Positions 22,699 to 34,713 of a stretch of 64,000 nucleotides of DNA are shown here, one piece after another; the first letter of the stretch is position 1; the number at the start of each line of letters is the position of its first letter. The notes under the pieces were generated by a model. The model saw nothing but the letters and a program-made list of their open reading frames with translations, had not been told where the DNA came from and made no database searches. The translations under genes and the position numbers were made by a program. The stretch is taken from contig CAJJDN010000091.1 of NCBI GenBank assembly GCA_905182985.1, positions 203,085-267,084 on the forward strand, written 5' to 3'. The stretch is from Paramecium sonneborni (Eukaryota; Ciliophora; Oligohymenophorea; Peniculida; Parameciidae).

Positions 22699-23264
22699 GA
22701 TAAATTAAAATAATCTTCTGAGCTTCAAAATCATCAAATCAACATCATATAAATAATCATATAGTGGTTAAACTAGAGAAGGATTTTACCAAAGTTTGAG
22801 TTAGTTAGCAAAAATATATAATTCTAAATAATAATATTGGTATATTGATAAATTATTTAAAGAATTTGTGCATCCAGTAATATTATTATGATTTATATTT
22901 TTATTATTATAGTTTTCAAGCTTGTTTCATGATTTCATATATATATGCAGAAGTCAGCTTTAAAAATTGTCATGATTCTTAGTTAATATATTTTTGTTTT
23001 TAAAATATTAGCTTTCTTCCATATCAATAATTATGGCAGTAAAGTGCATTCCAAAAATTTAATTTAGACATTTTTGTAGAGGAAAAAATTTGAATTTATT
23101 AAATAAAAAGGATAATAAGCTTTTGTTTTATTATATTTAGTTAAAAACAATGGTAAGTTGTTTGCAGTAAAAAAGAATATTTTTGAATTAATTAAGTTTC
23201 CAAAATGTATTTGAAAATTTAGTGAATGCCAAAAGAATAATGAGAGAGTTTAAATTATAAAGTA
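22699..23264. repeat. Duplicated contig end, copy A (before gap)
   Basis: These 566 bases recur after the N gap at 23875-24442. The only difference I found is one extra GA dinucleotide in the second copy near 24413-24422. The position immediately at a gap suggests two contig ends that should have been merged, not a biological direct repeat. Flanking 22285-22698 is AT-rich with no gene seen. Confidence 0.88.
23146..23264 (+). pseudogene. MAP-kinase-like remnant
   Basis: Short coding traces read KLFAVKK and then, 25 nt later, NVFENLVNAKRIMREFKLQ. Together they match the start of a MAP-kinase catalytic domain: the beta-3 lysine strand followed by the helix-C region with an Arg-Glu. No GT-AG intron fits the interval between them. 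The frame continues poorly after the gap copy, and the GA difference in the second copy would shift it. It is either a decayed kinase or the damaged edge of a real gene lost in the gap. Evidence is limited to these motifs. Confidence 0.5.
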
Positions 23265-23874
23265 NNNNNNNNNNNNNNNNNNNNNNNNNNNNNNNNNNNN
23301 NNNNNNNNNNNNNNNNNNNNNNNNNNNNNNNNNNNNNNNNNNNNNNNNNNNNNNNNNNNNNNNNNNNNNNNNNNNNNNNNNNNNNNNNNNNNNNNNNNNN
23401 NNNNNNNNNNNNNNNNNNNNNNNNNNNNNNNNNNNNNNNNNNNNNNNNNNNNNNNNNNNNNNNNNNNNNNNNNNNNNNNNNNNNNNNNNNNNNNNNNNNN
23501 NNNNNNNNNNNNNNNNNNNNNNNNNNNNNNNNNNNNNNNNNNNNNNNNNNNNNNNNNNNNNNNNNNNNNNNNNNNNNNNNNNNNNNNNNNNNNNNNNNNN
23601 NNNNNNNNNNNNNNNNNNNNNNNNNNNNNNNNNNNNNNNNNNNNNNNNNNNNNNNNNNNNNNNNNNNNNNNNNNNNNNNNNNNNNNNNNNNNNNNNNNNN
23701 NNNNNNNNNNNNNNNNNNNNNNNNNNNNNNNNNNNNNNNNNNNNNNNNNNNNNNNNNNNNNNNNNNNNNNNNNNNNNNNNNNNNNNNNNNNNNNNNNNNN
23801 NNNNNNNNNNNNNNNNNNNNNNNNNNNNNNNNNNNNNNNNNNNNNNNNNNNNNNNNNNNNNNNNNNNNNNNNNN
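23265..23874. other. Assembly gap (610 N)
   Basis: A run of N of about 610 positions. Because the sequences on both sides are nearly identical, its length is probably a scaffold estimate, and the real distance may be zero or negative. Confidence 0.99.
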
Positions 23875-24442
23875 GATAAATTAAAATAATCTTCTGAGCT
23901 TCAAAATCATCAAATCAACATCATATAAATAATCATATAGTGGTTAAACTAGAGAAGGATTTTACCAAAGTTTGAGTTAGTTAGCAAAAATATATAATTC
24001 TAAATAATAATATTGGTATATTGATAAATTATTTAAAGAATTTGTGCATCCAGTAATATTATTATGATTTATATTTTTATTATTATAGTTTTCAAGCTTG
24101 TTTCATGATTTCATATATATATGCAGAAGTCAGCTTTAAAAATTGTCATGATTCTTAGTTAATATATTTTTGTTTTTAAAATATTAGCTTTCTTCCATAT
24201 CAATAATTATGGCAGTAAAGTGCATTCCAAAAATTTAATTTAGACATTTTTGTAGAGGAAAAAATTTGAATTTATTAAATAAAAAGGATAATAAGCTTTT
24301 GTTTTATTATATTTAGTTAAAAACAATGGTAAGTTGTTTGCAGTAAAAAAGAATATTTTTGAATTAATTAAGTTTCCAAAATGTATTTGAAAATTTAGTG
24401 AATGCCAAAAGAATAATGAGAGAGTTTAAATTATAAAGTATT
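23875..24442. repeat. Duplicated contig end, copy B (after gap)
   Basis: This repeats 22699-23264 with one added GA. It continues without interruption into 24443 onward. Copy A therefore probably represents the same locus. Confidence 0.88.
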
Positions 24443-25093
24443 GTAATAATAAATAAATTTAATACATTTAAAGTAAAAATGAGTATCAATATTATTGTTT
24501 ATTGTTAATTCATATATTTTCTATTAGAATACTAAATTAAACTAGCTTATTATATATTGTGGATAAGTTTATAATTATGTTAATAAACTATTGAACTATT
24601 TAAACTAAGAAAAATTAAGAATGAAAGAACTTTCAAATTCGTAGAAAGTGAAATGAAGTATTAATTGTTGGCTGGAGATAATTAAGACATAATCATTAAA
24701 TATAATGTTTTCTAAATTTTGTTAATGTCAATTCTTTAGAGAAAGTTGCTAGGAATATTTCTTTTCGATAGTTCATTATATTTTTGAATAAAGTGATTGT
24801 GAATAAGGTAGAATGATGATAAATTAGTTTCATAGTAGTATAATCGTAAATGATATTTTTAATATAGAAAATATTAACAAACTATTTTAGAAAGATAATA
24901 CAATAAAATCAAGTGATTGAATGAGGAAATTATGTTTTAGTATAAATTAAATTTATAACATATTAGGGTTCTTGAATTTTAACATTTACATTCAAATAAA
25001 AAAAGTTTGCTTAAAAGAACAAAAAAATAATATCAACTATATTTACTAACTTAAATATGATTAATAATTTTAATATCAAATTTTAGGAACATT
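24443..25093. other. AT-rich region without an assigned gene
   Basis: About 650 bp with scattered plus-strand open stretches that may belong to the decayed kinase. No motif beyond that is recognised. Confidence 0.5.
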
Positions 25094-25479
25094 AAAGATG
25101 ATTGTTCAGATAATTTAATGAAATTAGTAAAATCATCCAGATATTAGATTCTGAATTAGAAAGATGACAGACAATTAGAAAATTTAAAGAATCATAAAAA
25201 AGAATTGTATAGAAATAGATGGAAATAGGATTTAGTTTTTGTATTGTGGGAACAATTTGAAGGATTATGTATAGATATAGAAAAGAATGGTGTATAAGAT
25301 TAAGAGTTTGAAAGATGTAAAAGGATGAAAGTAATTACTGAACGAGATTAAAAGGATTATGTTATATAAGTTATAAGAGTTTGTATATAGAATGTGTTAG
25401 CATTTTAAATGAATTAGAGAAAGTAGTAATCTAGTAAATAGAGAAACTTGTGTTATGATTAATATTTTAATATAAAAAA
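24995..25479 (+). other. Probable coding segment, ends unresolved
   Basis: From about 25094 the plus frame has good coding composition for some 120 codons (NHKKELYRNRWKQDLVFVLW, then EQFEGLCIDIEKNGV, then CKRMKVITERDQKDYV). An acceptor-like AG precedes it, but I find no matching donor. The frame runs into the next gene start at 25480. It could be a 3' exon of a gene whose 5' part is in the damaged gap region, or an exon joined to 25480. An identical copy follows at 26389-26759 through the contig duplication. Confidence 0.4.
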
Positions 25480-25970
25480 ATGTCAGACGATGATCATTTT
25501 TCTCTTCATAGCTTTGATCCAGAGTAAGATAATAAGAATGAAAATGAGATTGACTAATTCTATAAGGAATTAAGTCTTTAATTTTATGGTGAGAATAAGA
25601 AAAAGAAGGTTTCTTTACTTATGTCAGGTTCTACTCAAGTATAAATGGAATCTCTACATTGTAGGAGACAAGCAAACCCAGTAGAGAGACATTGCCAGAT
25701 GTTAAAAAAGGTGTTATGTATGTGGCACCTCTATCTACACGACCAGGTAGTCCAAGAGTTGGTCGGATTCAAGTACAAAAGAGAGCGATAAATCAAAACA
25801 GTTCAAGCAGTCCTTCCAAGTAGAGACCTCTATAAACTAAAAAACTTCTATAATTACTTCAGTCACCCTACAATTCTAAGACCAATTAGAAATAAGCTTT
25901 CCTCAAAAAACAATTAGATATGATTAAGCGAATACAAATTCAGGAATTAAAAGAACATTATTATAAATGA
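25480..25970 (+). CDS. Hypothetical Ser/Arg-rich protein (first copy)
   Basis: The product is 154 aa after removal of intron 25639-25664 (26 nt). An acidic N-terminus (MSDDDHFSLHSFDPEQD) is followed by a basic, Ser/Pro-rich middle (STRPGSPRVGRIQ, then NQNSSSSPSK) and a C-terminal amphipathic helix rich in Lys/Gln/Leu. The middle has several Ser-Pro sites and may be phosphorylated. No family recognised. The same gene appears again at 26775-27265. Confidence 0.8.
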
Positions 25971-26192
25971 AAGAAATATATTTGTTCCTTTCTTCCAACT
26001 ATATATTTAGTTCATTTTTACATCTTCTTCTGAAAGTCGTTTATCAATATAAATTTATTATTGCACAAACAACATTCCAAAATCAAATATTTCTTACAAA
26101 ATTCACAAGCTCTCCTTTCTTAATTTATTTAAATATAAATTCAAAAACTTTTCACTAAATCACAATACTACTTTACAAAGATTATTTGAATT

Positions 26193-26317
26193 ATGAGTTC
26201 ATCAATTATTTCAAATCAAGATATCATATCAATCAATCAATTGAATTCTTATGTTCCATATAAACATATTACCAATTAATAGATTAATAAACAAGAAAAT
26301 CAAATACTTATCTCAGT
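26193..26317 (+). CDS. 5' fragment of coiled-coil gene, cut at contig join
   Basis: This is identical to the first 125 bp of the gene that starts at 27488. It ends at the single N (26318) and should not be counted as a separate gene. Confidence 0.8.
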
Positions 26318-26318
26318 N

Positions 26319-27612
26319 AAAATAATATCAACTATATTTACTAACTTAAATATGATTAATAATTTTAATATCAAATTTTAGGAACATTAAAGATGATTGT
26401 TCAGATAATTTAATGAAATTAGTAAAATCATCCAGATATTAGATTCTGAATTAGAAAGATGACAGACAATTAGAAAATTTAAAGAATCATAAAAAAGAAT
26501 TGTATAGAAATAGATGGAAATAGGATTTAGTTTTTGTATTGTGGGAACAATTTGAAGGATTATGTATAGATATAGAAAAGAATGGTGTATAAGATTAAGA
26601 GTTTGAAAGATGTAAAAGGATGAAAGTAATTACTGAACGAGATTAAAAGGATTATGTTATATAAGTTATAAGAGTTTGTATATAGAATGTGTTAGCATTT
26701 TAAATGAATTAGAGAAAGTAGTAATCTAGTAAATAGAGAAACTTGTGTTATGATTAATATTTTAATATAAAAAAATGTCAGACGATGATCATTTTTCTCT
26801 TCATAGCTTTGATCCAGAGTAAGATAATAAGAATGAAAATGAGATTGACTAATTCTATAAGGAATTAAGTCTTTAATTTTATGGTGAGAATAAGAAAAAG
26901 AAGGTTTCTTTACTTATGTCAGGTTCTACTCAAGTATAAATGGAATCTCTACATTGTAGGAGACAAGCAAACCCAGTAGAGAGACATTGCCAGATGTTAA
27001 AAAAGGTGTTATGTATGTGGCACCTCTATCTACACGACCAGGTAGTCCAAGAGTTGGTCGGATTCAAGTACAAAAGAGAGCGATAAATCAAAACAGTTCA
27101 AGCAGTCCTTCCAAGTAGAGACCTCTATAAACTAAAAAACTTCTATAATTACTTCAGTCACCCTACAATTCTAAGACCAATTAGAAATAAGCTTTCCTCA
27201 AAAAACAATTAGATATGATTAAGCGAATACAAATTCAGGAATTAAAAGAACATTATTATAAATGAAAGAAATATATTTGTTCCTTTCTTCCAACTATATA
27301 TTTAGTTCATTTTTACATCTTCTTCTGAAAGTCGTTTATCAATATAAATTTATTATTGCACAAACAACATTCCAAAATCAAATATTTCTTACAAAATTCA
27401 CAAGCTCTCCTTTCTTAATTTATTTAAATATAAATTCAAAAACTTTTCACTAAATCACAATACTACTTTACAAAGATTATTTGAATTATGAGTTCATCAA
27501 TTATTTCAAATCAAGATATCATATCAATCAATCAATTGAATTCTTATGTTCCATATAAACATATTACCAATTAATAGATTAATAAACAAGAAAATCAAAT
27601 ACTTATCTCAGT
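26319..27612. repeat. Duplicated contig end, second copy (1,294 bp)
   Basis: Second copy of 25024-26317, offset 1,295 bp. It runs on into the complete coiled-coil gene, so this is the copy with correct downstream context. Confidence 0.9.
26775..27265 (+). CDS. Hypothetical Ser/Arg-rich protein (second copy)
   Basis: Base-for-base the same as 25480-25970, with intron 26934-26959. Probably the same gene represented twice by the assembly. Confidence 0.8.
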
Positions 27613-29502
27613 TAACCGATATCAATTCTTTACCTGAGATAAATTACATTAAAAATCTTTAATTAAGTTATACTGAAATCAACTGAATTTAGATAATGAA
27701 TCAATTTATTTTACCTATTCTCAATAATATTTTAAATTATGTCTAAGCATTAGATTAGAAGTACAATATGTTACACAATTATTTTCCATATTAATTTTAT
27801 AATTTGTGATTTCAATAATGCAATATCATGTTTCATAATAAGATGTTTTGGGAACTCTCTAAGATGTATTTTTGATAAGTAATCAACTCCAAGAGGATTA
27901 AAAACATTATCAAAATAAAGGGAAACATCTTTCTGATTTTGAAGGCAATCTAGATAACAAAACAAGTAAAACCAGGTTAGACCGATATTTGGAAAAGTAC
28001 TAATGTATTATAGAATAACATTTTAGAAAGAAAATAAATACAAGTAGAGAATAATAGTTCCCAATCATAATCAATTCAAAATGCTAATATAATAAAAGTG
28101 CAACAAAAATTAAACGATAGTTAAACAGCCTATTCAAGTAAGATGAGTTTACCAAGAGAAAGCTCAGAAAATGATGACAAAGAATAACACTTAATTGGAG
28201 CTGGTCTTTCGCAATATATGTAATAATTATAGTAGTCAAAACTACAATGTATTTATGTGAATTAGGAATGCTAAACAGAAGAATTAAAATAATATTACAA
28301 TATTTAAGGATAAAATGAATTAGTATTTAATATTAGTGAGTCTAATAACTCTATGATAGATATAATTAAATTATTGAGCAGTAAACATAATTAATAGAAC
28401 ACTATTTGTGAACAAATTCAATTAAGTCTTCAAATATAGAAAGAATAGTCTTTAAAAAAAGACTTTTTCTGTTAATTTAATACTGAAATCAAACTTAATT
28501 AATAGATTGATAATTAATAAATTAAATAAATTTGTCATTGCAATTAAAAGATTAAAAAGCCTCTTTTAAATGATTTTGGATGCTAATATGATGAATCTCT
28601 GAATTAAGTGAATATAATTCTAAATAATGAACATCCAAAGAATATTCGATCTTTAAGTAGATGTCTGACGTCAGCTAACCAAAATAATAAAAATAGCTCG
28701 CTTAATAGTGATGATTAAATAACTTTCTTAGAATAAGGTATATATTTGTTTTAACAATATAGAATTGCAATTAAGAGAGGAGTTGTTAGAGACAAAGACA
28801 CGAATTATCACTGATATGCAATAATAATTAAGTGAGTATTACAAATTTTTTAATAAAGAGAATAATATCGAATAAGAGAATGACTAAGAAGATCAAAGTG
28901 TATAAAAGGAGAGGGTAGATTGGAAAGTTAATGAGTTAAATCGATAAATAGAGGAGAATGTAGAAATTTAAGATTAACTAACATAAATCATGTTAAAATA
29001 AAGTGATGAGATTTTAGAGTTAAAAAAGGTTTTAGATGAAACGACTGAATAGAACTTTTAATTGAGGGAAGAACAAGAATAGTTAATCATCCAGATAGTA
29101 TAATACAAATAGCAATTGATCGAAATTTAAGAAAGCAAAGTTAGAGAAATTAATTTAATCAATTAAGATTATTAAGACAAATTATCAAAATAGAATATGA
29201 TAATTGATGAATTGTAATCTCAGATTAAAACCATTTAAACTAATACAAATGATATTCCTTAGTTATAGAATACATTGAATAATATACCAGAACATCAAAT
29301 TGATGAGTTTGGATTAGATTCTTAATGTACTAAAGATAACAATTTGACTGCTCAGAATGTTCTTAAAAATATCAATAAAATGACAACAATGACAGCTGGT
29401 TTGATGTCTAATAAATAAGACTACGTTACTCTTGAAGTCTTGGGAAGAATTGATTAGAGTAAGAGTCTAACTATATTAGATTATTAGAAAAAGACAAATT
29501 GA
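27488..29502 (+). CDS. Long coiled-coil protein
   Basis: The product is 637 aa from five exons, with introns 27611-27638, 27667-27692, 28005-28026 and 28738-28762. Residues about 1-110 are mixed, with one hydrophobic stretch (LFSILILQFVISI). The middle is Ser/Asn/Gln-rich and has regularly spaced Cys (CQTEEL, FFCQFNTE, FGCQYDE), which suggests short repeats. Residues about 410-600 form a strong coiled coil (ELQLREELLETKTR through DELQSQIKTIQ). No catalytic domain is recognised. The first intron ends in GAG, not the usual TAG, so that junction is less certain. It may be cytoskeletal or ciliary, but that is only inference from the coiled coil. Confidence 0.8.
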
Positions 29503-29584
29503 TCAAACATGAATACATATTTCAAATATTTATATTATATTTATATTGATCTAAAAACTATATTAAATAAATAATCAAATTTAA

Positions 29585-30366
29585 ATGGATATTGAACAAT
29601 AAGATGACAATTGGATGCCTCTTGAATCAAATCCTCAAGTTATGAATGAATAAGCAATCAAACTAGGTATGATATATCATTTAAATTAAAAGGCATTAAT
29701 GTAGAAATAGCATAATTCCATGATTTATTAGGTTTTGAAGATTGGGCTTTTGAGATGATTCCATAACCAATTTATGGTGTTCTATTCAATTTTCCTATCA
29801 AAGAAAACACTAATCAATTTGTAGATTAAGAAACAGCATTGATTCAAGAAAAAGGGTAAATTATTTATCATAATTTAGATAACATGTATCTCCAAACTTG
29901 TTCTATATGAAATAATTAGCTAAGAATGCTTGTGGTACAATAGCAATGGTTCATGTTGCTTTAAATGCTGACAATGCTATCATTCATGAAGGAAGCTATT
30001 TAGCAGAATTTAAAAAGAGTACCTAAGGAAAGACTCCATAATAAATTGGAGAAGCATTTAAAAAAGCTAAAGAATTAAAAGAAGTTCATAAAGAAGCTGT
30101 TTAATAAGGAGAGAGTGCTTGTTGTGATGAAATTGATCGCCATTTCATAGCTTTTGTATTGAAAGAGGGTGATATATATGAATTAGATGGATGCAAAGTA
30201 TATTAATTAATTAAATTTACTATAGTAATTCCCAATTAATCATGGTAAATCGACACCAGAAACATTTTTAGCTGATGTTTCTAAAATTATCTAAAAGTTT
30301 TTTGAAAGAGATCCAAATGAAGTATCATTTTCAACTGTTGTGCTAGCTAAAGCTATTTAAGAATGA
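29585..30366 (+). CDS. Ubiquitin carboxyl-terminal hydrolase, UCH (C12) family
   Basis: The product is 234 aa with introns 29667-29692, 29856-29878 and 30198-30225. The start WMPLESNPQVMN is the classical UCH N-terminus. The oxyanion Gln is Q94 in MKQLAKNACGTIAM and the nucleophile is C100. The catalytic His is H170 in DRHFIAFV, and D185 lies in ELDG. Length equals animal UCHL1/UCHL3. All catalytic residues are present, so activity on small ubiquitin adducts and precursors is expected. It lies 82 bp after the coiled-coil gene on the same strand. Confidence 0.96.
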
Positions 30367-30473
30367 GAATTTATTATAATAATAAAATATCATTTATCGA
30401 ACTAATTATGTATATATAACTTATACTCTTCTTCTCATACATAATTCAGAAATGAAAAGATAAAAAATTTAAT

Positions 30474-31285
30474 ATGGCATTAGATTTTAGAGGTAAAGTG
30501 ATTATTGTGACTGGAGCTGTCAGAAGTATCTGTAAAGAGCATTGTAATTACTTTACTGATAAGGGAGCTTAAATTATAGTTATAGCATATATAATAATCT
30601 ATTTAAAGAGAAGATTTATCATAAATCAATTTTAATAATAGATGTAAAAAAGATAGTAAAAATTATATATTGGTGAATGAAGTAATTACGTTATGAATTA
30701 TTAGATTGTCAAAAATATTAACTTTAATGGATTATCATGATATTTTAGATGGAGATTTTATAATCAAATAGACGATTGATATTTTGATTAATAATGCTGG
30801 AATAATAAAAGATAATGTTTTTTTCTAAGATGACTAAAGAAGATTATGAAGATGGTATAGATGTTCATTTAAATGGGTTTATAAATGTTGTAAAGCGGCT
30901 TGGCCTTATACCATTAAATAGAGATATGGAAAGGTTATAAATAGAATATATGGCTCTGATTTATATGGTTAAATAGGATAGGCTAATTCTACTACTGCAA
31001 AATATGCCATTATTGGATTTTCTATAAGTCTTACCAAAGAAGGTGAAGAATTTAATATAAGAACTAATGTTTTATCACCTGTTGCTGCCTCTAGAATGAC
31101 TGAAACTATTTTATCTCAAGATATGCTTAAGTGTATTAATCCTAACAATCTTGCTCCATCTGTTGCTTTTTTGTGCATTGATGATTGTTAAGTATTATCT
31201 AAGAATGTTCTGGAGGTTTTATTAGTAGAGTAACATTAGATAAAGAGCCTATTGATTTTCTTAAATGGTCAAAATTAAAAAAAAA
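30474..31285 (+). pseudogene. Short-chain dehydrogenase pseudogene (peroxisomal MFP-2 type)
   Basis: The beginning, MALDFRGKVIIVTGA, and the core, DILINNAGIIKDNVFF, VHLNGFINVVKAAWP and PVAASRMTETI, match the 3-hydroxyacyl-CoA dehydrogenase domain of peroxisomal multifunctional enzyme 2. The glycine motif after TGA is destroyed. About 150 bp after residue 40 are out of frame and contain TGA stops. The catalytic Tyr in the expected GQANYxxAK is replaced (GQANSTTAK). More frame changes follow near 30830 and 31210. No active enzyme can be made. Confidence 0.9.
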
Positions 31286-31585
31286 TATTATTTAGAATTA
31301 TATTTCATTCAGTTATTTCCTATTTGATAATTTCTTAATTATCTATAATATAAATTATATTTCAATTACTATTTATTTTATAATATTTACACAGCTTTAT
31401 CATCCATATTTCAAATTCAAATACTTTTACATCTATCTCTTAACTATTTTCTAAACTATTTTATGATACTTATAATAACTTTTTCTTTTGCATTTTACTT
31501 AAATTCTATCGTATAACTTTCATCATAAATTTTAGTAGAAATTTTAAATGTGGAATTTAAGAGATTAAAAATAAATTTAATTTTT
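31286..31585. other. Short AT-rich gap
   Basis: 300 bp of T-rich DNA leading to the ATG at 31586. Nothing recognised. Confidence 0.6.
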
Positions 31586-34500
31586 ATGCCAAAAAGAAAT
31601 AATAGAAAAAAGGAAAGCAAGAATAAATTAGAAAAAAATACAGAATAAACTGAAGAAAAAGAACAAATAGAATCAGCACCTGATATTGATAAAAATTTAT
31701 AAGAGTAAGAAATTTAAGAAGAAAAAAGTATTAATTAAATCAATGAAAATAATCAAGAAAACAATAAATAAATTTTAGAATAAAATTAATAAGTTGTCAA
31801 ATAGGTTTTAATATAAGGGCAAGATTAAAATAATTTAAATTGTGAATAAAAGTAATCATAAATGGAATCTATAACTACCAATGATGGATAATTAATAGAA
31901 GAAAAAAATTAGCATGATTAGTTAGAATAATTTAGTGAAACTTAATCATAAAATTAATTAGTTGATGATTAAAAGTAAAAAATAGCAACAGAATAAAAGG
32001 AATAATACAATTAAGAAAAATAAGAAGTAGAATAAGCAGGGATTTAAGAAAAATAATAAAATTAAAAAGTTGAAGAATAAGTAAAATAAGATGAAGTTTA
32101 AGAAAAATAATAGACTATAGAAGTTGAATAAATAACATTAGAAAATTAAAATTAATAAGAATAAATAAATTAGGAAGTGAATTCTGAAAATTAATAAATT
32201 AAAGAAGTTGAATAAATAACATTAGAAAATTAAAATTAATAAGAATAAATAATTTAAGAAGTGAATTCTGAAAATTAATAAATTAAAGAAGTTGAATAAA
32301 TAACATTAGAAAATTAAAATTAATAAGAATAAATAATTTAAGAAGTGAATTCTGAAAATTAATAAATTAAAGAAGTTGAATAAATAACATTAGAAAATTA
32401 AAATTAATAAGAATAAATAATTTAAGAAGTGAATTCTGAAAATTAATAAATTAAAGAAGTTGAATAAATAACATTAGAAAATTAAAATTAATAAGAATAA
32501 ATAATTTAAGAAGTGAATTCTGAAAATTAATAAATTAAAGAAGTTGAATAAATAACATTAGAAAATTAAAATTAATAAGAATAAATAATTTAAGAAGTGA
32601 ATTCTGAAAATTAATAAATTAAAGAAGTTGAATAAATAACATTAGAAAATTAAAATTAATAAGAATAAATAATTTAAGAAGTGAATTCTGAAAATTAATA
32701 AATTAAAGAAGTTGAATAAATAACATTAGAAAATTAAAATTAATAAGAATAAATAATTTAAGAAGTGAATTCTGAAAATTAATAAATTAAAGAAGTTGAA
32801 TAAATAACATTAGAAAATTAAAATTAATAAGAATAAATAATTTAAGAAGTGAATTCTGAAAATTAATAAATTAAAGAAGTTGAATAAATAACATTAGAAA
32901 ATTAAAATTAATAAGAATAAATAATTTAAGAAGTGAATTCTGAAAATTAATAAATTAAAGAAGTTGAATAAATAACATTAGAAAATTAAAATAAATAAGA
33001 ATAAATAATTTAGGAAGTGATTTCGGAAAATTAATAAAATTAAGAAGTTGAATAAATAACATTAGAAAATTAAAATGGAGAATTATAGAATGTAGAACCA
33101 TAGAGAATTGGAACATTTAATTCAGAAGTAGATAGAATTGTTAATTAATAATTTATATAGGAAAACAAGATTTAAGCATTGAATAATAAACATGAAGATA
33201 GTTTATAGGTTAAAGAGCCTAAAATTCAAAATTAGGTTTAAGCTGACTCTATAAATGAATAAGCAGTTGTTTGTTAAAAACCTTTGATTTAAAAAAAGAA
33301 ATAAGAAACTGAAGTAGTTGAATATAATCCAACTGAGATTAAAGAAAAATAAATTCCTGTTATTTAGATTGAGTAAAATTAGGTTGTTCTAAATGCTTAA
33401 AGTCCTGTAATAGTGTAGAAAGCAAATGATTAAGTAATGATAGAAGGTGCTCCATAAATATAATTAAAGAAATAAAATGATGATGTAATTTTGGAAGGAG
33501 TGCAAAAGTAAAAAATAGAAAAAAAAGTTGAATAAACAAATATTGAAATTTAACAAAAAATAGAGATTTAATAACATTAATAATAGATTGAATTAGAAAA
33601 GTAACCATAAATGGAATAATAAGTAATTATAGAGAAAGGTGAGACTCAGATTACAGAGTAAGTAGAAATTCAAAAGGTTCTAAATGAAATAGTAATAATT
33701 GAAAAGACCTAAGTGTAAACAGAGAAGACAAATGATAATGTTTACTTATAATAGATGCCAATAATTTAATAGGAATTTCACCATGAAGTTTAAATAGAGT
33801 AGGTTTAAGAAATAAGTTTGGAATCAAAAAATTAAGAGACTAGTGTAGAATAATGTCCTTAAATTGAAATATCGAATACTGTATAGACAACATCTCTTCT
33901 TGAATAACCCATAATTAATTTAGAGGTTAATAAATTCATTGAATAAGTAAACTCAAGCCCAGATACATAATCTGTGATTACATAACAAATACATTCCATT
34001 GAACATGCACCAAAATCAATCATTGAGTAGTAAGAATAGTTTTCTATGATCATTCAAGCACCTTAAACAGAAATCAAGGTAAATTAAAATTAAGATAAAT
34101 CAGAAGCTTAATAAGAATTGAAAGTAGAAGATAATTAATAGTAAATAAAAATAATTCATTAGGAAGAGCATTTAATATAATAAGATGAAACTCCAATTCT
34201 AAATTAATCCTCTCATTAAATTATTAATGATGAAAAAAAAGAAGTTATCGTCTAAAATCCTTAAGCAAATATTAATCAAGTTCATATCAATGATGATTAA
34301 AACTTATAATAGATTTAATAAAATTAATTTGATGAATCTAATAATAAATAAATACCAGATTTAATAACTGTACAACATCAAAATGATACTTAAAAATAAG
34401 CTTAATCTGAAATTAATTAAACTTAATCTACAATACTTCAATAAGTACCTTAAGAAGTTGGTGTATTAAGTTTATCTATTGCTGCTGCTGCTGGAGCTTC

Positions 34501-34630
34501 CTAATTAATTATAAAAAATGGAATCAAATCTAAAGGAGGCCTATTTGCATCTTTAGCTGGTTCTGCAATATTATATGCTGGATATAGATATTTAAAATCC
34601 AAAGGTTAATAAAATTAAAAAAGAAGTTGA
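31586..34630 (+). CDS. Giant Gln/Glu-rich protein with 28-residue tandem repeats
   Basis: A single TGA-free frame of 1,014 codons. Most glutamines use TAA or TAG, so a standard-code reading would see hundreds of stops. Residues about 1-178 are Lys/Glu/Gln/Asn-rich. Residues about 179-495 hold eleven 28-residue units (each with the core EVEQITLENQNQQEQ and EVNSENQQ) plus part of a twelfth. Residues 500-950 are Glu/Gln/Ile-rich without strict repeats. The C-terminus has a Gly/Ala-rich hydrophobic segment (LSLSIAAAAGASQLII, FASLAGSAILYAGYRYL) and ends in a basic tail, which suggests a C-terminal membrane anchor. No known domain. Probably filamentous or disordered; function unknown. Confidence 0.88.
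32120..33075 (+). repeat. 84-bp in-frame minisatellite, 11 units plus a partial one
   Basis: Units begin at 32120 and every 84 bp to 32960, with a partial unit from 33044. Units 2-10 look identical. Unit 1 (near 32170) and unit 11 (near 32990-33040) carry several substitutions. Near-identical inner units with divergent outer units are the signature of recent unit exchange or slippage. The copy number in the assembly may be collapsed. Confidence 0.95.
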
Positions 34631-34713
34631 GTTATTTTAATCAAAATATGTTTATTAAATAATAATGCCTATTAAAATTATAACAAAAATGAATTATTTT
34701 AAATTTAATTTCA

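Larger units (their letters stand above)
25024..26317. repeat. Duplicated contig end, first copy (1,294 bp)
   Basis: This interval is repeated without visible change at 26319-27612, separated by a single N at 26318. Identity over 1.3 kb including noncoding DNA, with a lone N at the junction, indicates an unmerged overlap between contigs. A recent tandem duplication is less likely. Confidence 0.9.

Noticed and set aside
22699..24442. Transposon-like direct repeats flanking an insertion
   Set aside because: The repeats abut an N run on one side and carry no transposase, inverted termini or target duplication; contig overlap is simpler.
33360..34053. Minus-strand ORFs opposite the Gln-rich giant gene
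   Set aside because: Shadows of a continuous 1,014-codon plus-strand frame.
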